Source: Marinobacter segnicrescens (GTDB lineage: Bacteria > Pseudomonadota > Gammaproteobacteria > Pseudomonadales > Oleiphilaceae). Taken from it: DNA of 64,000 nt. The position numbers and the translations under genes were made by a program. Positions within the stretch are counted from its first letter, which is position 1, and every line of letters starts with the position of its first letter. Positions 60,811 to 64,000 of the stretch are shown here, in pieces. A model generated the notes under the pieces. The model was not told where the DNA came from and did no database searches. It saw only the letters and a list, made by a program, of their open reading frames with translations. Location: assembly GCF_900111555.1 (NCBI RefSeq), contig NZ_FOHZ01000015.1, forward strand, positions 1-64,000, given 5' to 3'.

Positions 60811-62553
60811 TTACCCCTGCTCCCCGGTCGGGCCGGGTGTCCGGACCTCTGCTTCGGCAGCGGTCAGTTCTGGCCTTACATTCAACAGCCGCAAGGCGTC
60901 ACTCATTACCCTTGCGAACACGGGTGCGGCCACTTCACCACCGTAATAATCCCCCCCCTGGGGCGCGTCCACGGCTACAACCGTAGCGATACGGGGATTA
61001 TCCATCGGCGCCATTCCGGCAAAAATGGCCTTGTACTGGCTGTCCTCATATCCCCGCGCGCCCACCAGGTGCACTGTGCCGGTTTTGCCTCCAGCGGTAT
61101 AAAGCGCCGGATTGGCACGTTTGCCGGTGCCCACCTCGACCGTTGCCTGCAACATGTCTCGCACCTGTGCGGCAACCCTTTCCGACATCACGCGCTCACC
61201 GGCAGGGATGCTATCCCGTCGCATCACCGTCACCGGATAACGAATGCCTCCATTGGCAACCGCCATATAGGCCTGGGCCAGTTGCAGTGCGTTGACACTC
61301 ATACCGTACCCATAGGAAAGCGTGGCCTCCTCTACCGGACGCCACTTGTCTGTCATCGGCAGTACACCTACTGCCTCACCCGGGAAGCCGATCCCGGTCG
61401 GCTGGCCAAGCCCCAGGCGAAAATAGAAATCTCGAATCACATCGCCGCCGATGTCATTGGCTATCAGGCTGACGCCGACGTTACTGGACCGGGAGATGAT
61501 CTCCGTTATTGGCAGTTCGCCGTAATTACGATGATCACGGATGGTGAAACGGCCAAAACGCCGGTAACCGGGGGAAGTGTCGATCAGGGTATCGGGTTGG
61601 TACTTGCCGGTTTCCAGGGCCGCTGCCACCGCCAGGGGCTTCATGGTCGACCCCGGTTCAAACAGGTCGGTCAGGGCCTTGTTGCGGAGCCTGCCCGGGC
61701 TCAGGGACGTCCGGTCATTGGGGTTGAAGGACTGCTGGTTCACCATCGCCAGCACCTCACCGGTGGACACATCCAGCATTACCAGGGTTCCACCGCGAGC
61801 CTTGTGGGCCTGGACCACGGCTTTCAGTTCCCGATAGGCGAGGTATTGCAGTCGCAGGTCCAGGCTCAGGGTCAGGTCCTTGCCCGGGCGGGCATCCCGG
61901 ATCAGCGACAGGTCACGAATCAGGCGACCACGGTTATCCCTCAGTACCCGCTTACGCCCCGGCAGCCCGCTGAGCCACTCGTTATAGGACAATTCGATAC
62001 CTTCCTGGCCCTGCTCATCGATATTGGTAAATCCGACAAGATGGGCCGCCACCTCGCCAGCAGGGTAATAACGCTTGTATTCCAGCCTGCTGTACAGACC
62101 CGGGATTCCCAGCGACAGCACTTCCCTCGCCAGCGACGGCTGAATCTTTCGGCTTACATAGATAAATTCCCTACTGGCATAGTCCCGCAACCGCTGCCGC
62201 AGCCGCGCTTCGGATATCTCAAGCAAACTGGCAGCCATGGACAGGCGAGGGTCTTCCGGGTCCACCTCACCAGGATTGGCCCAGAGCGTCTCCACCGGGG
62301 TACTCACAGCCAGGGGCTCACCATAACGGTCGGTAATCATCCCCCGGTGGGCATCGATTGAATCCACCCGGATGGTACGAACATCACCCTGCTTACGCAG
62401 GAATTCCTGGTCAATCACATGCAGGTCCACCAGGCGCCAACCCAGCGTCGCCACCACCAGCAGGAACACAGCCACGACAGACCCGTACCGCCAGGCCTTC
62501 AAGCTGGCGGCGATCTTCTGCATGAATGTGGGCTTGTCTGGCCTGGCGGACAT
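60811..62553 (-). CDS. ftsI: septal transpeptidase FtsI (PBP3)
   Basis: 580 aa class B PBP. N-terminal membrane helix (about 24-42); catalytic serine in EPGSTMKP (S302, K305); SSN in ISRSSNVGVS; KTG in TAGGKTGTVHLVG. It crosslinks septal peptidoglycan with FtsW. Starts 9 nt after ftsL. Confidence 0.97.
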   Translation of the reverse strand: MSARPDKPTFMQKIAASLKAWRYGSVVAVFLLVVATLGWRLVDLHVIDQEFLRKQGDVRTIRVDSIDAHRGMITDRYGEPLAVSTPVETLWANPGEVDPEDPRLSMAASLLEISEARLRQRLRDYASREFIYVSRKIQPSLAREVLSLGIPGLYSRLEYKRYYPAGEVAAHLVGFTNIDEQGQEGIELSYNEWLSGLPGRKRVLRDNRGRLIRDLSLIRDARPGKDLTLSLDLRLQYLAYRELKAVVQAHKARGGTLVMLDVSTGEVLAMVNQQSFNPNDRTSLSPGRLRNKALTDLFEPGSTMKPLAVAAALETGKYQPDTLIDTSPGYRRFGRFTIRDHRNYGELPITEIISRSSNVGVSLIANDIGGDVIRDFYFRLGLGQPTGIGFPGEAVGVLPMTDKWRPVEEATLSYGYGMSVNALQLAQAYMAVANGGIRYPVTVMRRDSIPAGERVMSERVAAQVRDMLQATVEVGTGKRANPALYTAGGKTGTVHLVGARGYEDSQYKAIFAGMAPMDNPRIATVVAVDAPQGGDYYGGEVAAPVFARVMSDALRLLNVRPELTAAEAEVRTPGPTGEQG

Positions 62554-62562
62554 GGCTGACTC

Positions 62563-62979
62563 TTATTTTGCGACCGAGGCAATTCGGTCCGTGGTTGCAG
62601 AAGGCACAAGGACGATGTGCTCACGTCCCGGAACCACCATATCGAACTCATCGACAGCCTTTCGCTCAATACGACCGTGTGCACTAAGGGCACTCTGCTC
62701 GAGCAACAGTTGGCTCCACTGTCGCTGGTAGGCATCCCGCTCCACCTGAAGCTCCGACAAGGCGTTGTACAGCTCCCGATTCTGGTGGGCACTGACAGCC
62801 ACCCCGATGGCCGAGCCAATCAGGAAAACGGCCAGGCCCAGCGTTACCACAACCTTTGGCTCGGCAAGCGTGCGAAAGATGCGGGCAGACAGCTTGAGGG
62901 CATCAGATACCCTCCCGCGAACAGCTTCCCGGGTCAGAACCGGCGCTTTTGCCGGCTTTTCCAATGTGACAGCGCTCAT
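62563..62979 (-). CDS. ftsL: cell division protein FtsL
   Basis: 138 aa. A cytoplasmic N-terminus, one membrane helix (about 44-64, [20 protein letters not shown]), then a coiled coil ([20 protein letters not shown]). It forms the FtsQLB complex that activates FtsW and FtsI. The N-terminus is longer than in E. coli FtsL. Assigned by position between rsmH and ftsI and by layout, as sequence is poorly conserved. Its ATG overlaps the rsmH stop (ATGA). Confidence 0.93.
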   Translation of the reverse strand: MSAVTLEKPAKAPVLTREAVRGRVSDALKLSARIFRTLAEPKVVVTLGLAVFLIGSAIGVAVSAHQNRELYNALSELQVERDAYQRQWSQLLLEQSALSAHGRIERKAVDEFDMVVPGREHIVLVPSATTDRIASVAK

Positions 62980-63965
62980 GATATTGACTCTCCCTCTGTG
63001 TCAGCGCGGCGCTCCAGAACCCGCATAACAGCACTGCGGGCCCTGACGTTCTCTTCAATTTCGGGCTCACTGGCCTTAAGTGCCTTGCCCACCAGCCGAA
63101 ACGGTGGTGCCACTTCCCGGGCGGTAACCGGTAAACCACGGGGCAACTGCGGCCCCCGGGACAGATCCCTCATGAAGCGCTTGACGATCCGGTCCTCCAG
63201 GGAATGAAAACTGATGACGACCAGGCGCCCACCCGGTTCCAGCAAATCCACAGCCTGAGCGAGACCGGCTTCCAGGTCGTCCAGCTCCCTGTTGATAAAG
63301 ATGCGTACAGCCTGGAAAGTCCGTGTCGCCGGGTGTTTGTGTTTTTCTTTCTTCGGCACCGCCTGGCGGACCAGTTCCGCGAATTGCCGGGTGGTTACCA
63401 GTGGTTCCTCGTCCCGCTGCCTTACCACGGAACGGGCGATACGACGGGAGAAGCGCTCCTCGCCATAACGCCAGATAACGTCAGCAATCTCCTGCTCACG
63501 GGCAGTGTTCAGCCACTGGGCCGCACTCAGGCCACGGGTGGGATCCATTCTCATGTCCAAAGGGCCGTTGCTCATGAAGCTGAAACCACGCTCCGGGTCG
63601 TCCAGCTGCGGGGAAGAAACGCCCAGATCCAGCAACACCCCGGACACCGACCCTGCATCCCACCCCTGGGCAGCCGTTGCGTCCGCCATATCAGCAAAAG
63701 ACCCGTGATAAACGACGAAGCGGCCGTCCTCGGCCGCCAGAGTTTCTCCGAACCGGACCGCTTCCGGGTCCTTGTCGATCCCGAGCAACCTGCCCTCTCC
63801 CTCGAGGTGCCGCAGGATGAGGCGGCTGTGCCCGCCCCGTCCGAAGGTGCCATCCACATAGCGCCCATCTGACCTGACCATCAACAACGCCACCGCCTGA
63901 TCCAGCAACACAGAGCGATGCAGGGCCTGGCCGGCAGTTACGCTTGAAGAGTCACCCGGCGTCAT
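62976..63965 (-). CDS. rsmH: 16S rRNA (cytosine-1402-N4)-methyltransferase RsmH
   Basis: 329 aa. Starts with [16 protein letters not shown] site [36 protein letters not shown]; and [18 protein letters not shown]. It methylates C1402 of 16S rRNA. Its ATG overlaps the mraZ stop by 4 nt. Confidence 0.97.
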   Translation of the reverse strand: MTPGDSSSVTAGQALHRSVLLDQAVALLMVRSDGRYVDGTFGRGGHSRLILRHLEGEGRLLGIDKDPEAVRFGETLAAEDGRFVVYHGSFADMADATAAQGWDAGSVSGVLLDLGVSSPQLDDPERGFSFMSNGPLDMRMDPTRGLSAAQWLNTAREQEIADVIWRYGEERFSRRIARSVVRQRDEEPLVTTRQFAELVRQAVPKKEKHKHPATRTFQAVRIFINRELDDLEAGLAQAVDLLEPGGRLVVISFHSLEDRIVKRFMRDLSRGPQLPRGLPVTAREVAPPFRLVGKALKASEPEIEENVRARSAVMRVLERRADTEGESIS

Positions 63966-64000
63966 AGCGACAGCGCCTCCATTTGCGGTGGCATTTCATC
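63962..64000 (-). CDS. mraZ: MraZ, C-terminal end only (window edge)
   Basis: Only the last 12 codons are inside the window: [12 protein letters not shown] then TGA. Position directly before rsmH with the ATGA overlap, and the LSL-type end, fit MraZ, the transcriptional repressor that opens dcw clusters. The dcw promoter lies outside the window. Confidence 0.8.
   Translation of the reverse strand, partial: DEMPPQMEALSL

Noticed and set aside
60736..62361. Long open frame antisense to murE and ftsI (541 codons)
   Set aside because: The opposite strand carries complete ftsI with all three PBP motifs; the composition (His/Gln/Gly rich) is that of a shadow frame.

Overview
The window reads as chromosome from a GC-rich gammaproteobacterium. 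Gene order (mraZ-rsmH-ftsL-ftsI-mur-fts-ddlB-ftsQAZ-lpxC-DUF721-M23-secA-argJ; xseB-ispA-dxs; rodA-mrdA-mltB-rlpA-dacA-ybeD-lipB) and protein character fit Marinobacter or a close relative; the genus is an inference. No rRNA, tRNA, CRISPR array, prophage, transposase or plasmid gene was seen. Almost all of it is housekeeping DNA, with one accessory-looking stretch at about 16.9-28.3 kb. LAYOUT. 0-3.3 kb (minus): an MscS-type channel, ubiX and mpl (peptidoglycan recycling). 3.4-6.6 kb: a phosphofructokinase of probable pyrophosphate type, a bidirectional terminator, a glutaredoxin and an ABC1/UbiB-family kinase. 6.7-16.8 kb (minus): one long block for cell elongation and maintenance (proA, nadD, rsfS, rlmH, mrdA, rodA, mltB, rlpA, dacA, ybeD, lipB in transcription order). 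16.9-22.2 kb: a plus-strand operon of two membrane proteins with degenerate GGDEF domains followed by a DedA-PAP2 fusion, facing a coupled HDOD/LON-domain pair. 22.5-28.3 kb: ilvD, an AI-2E family transporter, two small unknown proteins, a haloalkane-dehalogenase-like hydrolase lacking its nucleophile, and a thioesterase. 28.7-34.6 kb: a DEAD-box helicase, folA, thyA, lgt, a TauE/SafE exporter and an NRDE protein. 34.6-41.6 kb: xseB-ispA-dxs, ribA, moaC, a Nudix/ThiE-like fusion and argJ. 41.7-64.0 kb (minus): secA, an M23 peptidase, DUF721/DciA (plus), and the complete division and cell wall (dcw) cluster, ending inside mraZ at the window edge. FUNCTION. The dcw cluster makes lipid II (murE, murF, mraY, murD, murG, murC, ddlB) and the divisome (ftsL, ftsI, ftsW, ftsQ, ftsA, ftsZ), while the rodA-mrdA block supplies the elongasome and wall remodelling enzymes; mpl feeds recycled tripeptide into the same pathway. 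Stop/start overlaps such as ATGA and TGATG are frequent and imply coupled translation. MOST NOTABLE. Three copies of a compact palindromic intergenic element (30770-30867, 30986-31056, 38749-38842) share a core of up to 52 nt inside 21-23 bp perfect inverted arms. Between copies 1 and 3 the sequences differ at eight paired positions, and every one is compensated on the opposite side of its stem, pointing to a maintained RNA or single-stranded DNA structure. Copy 2 looks like a deletion between two 10-nt direct repeats in the core.
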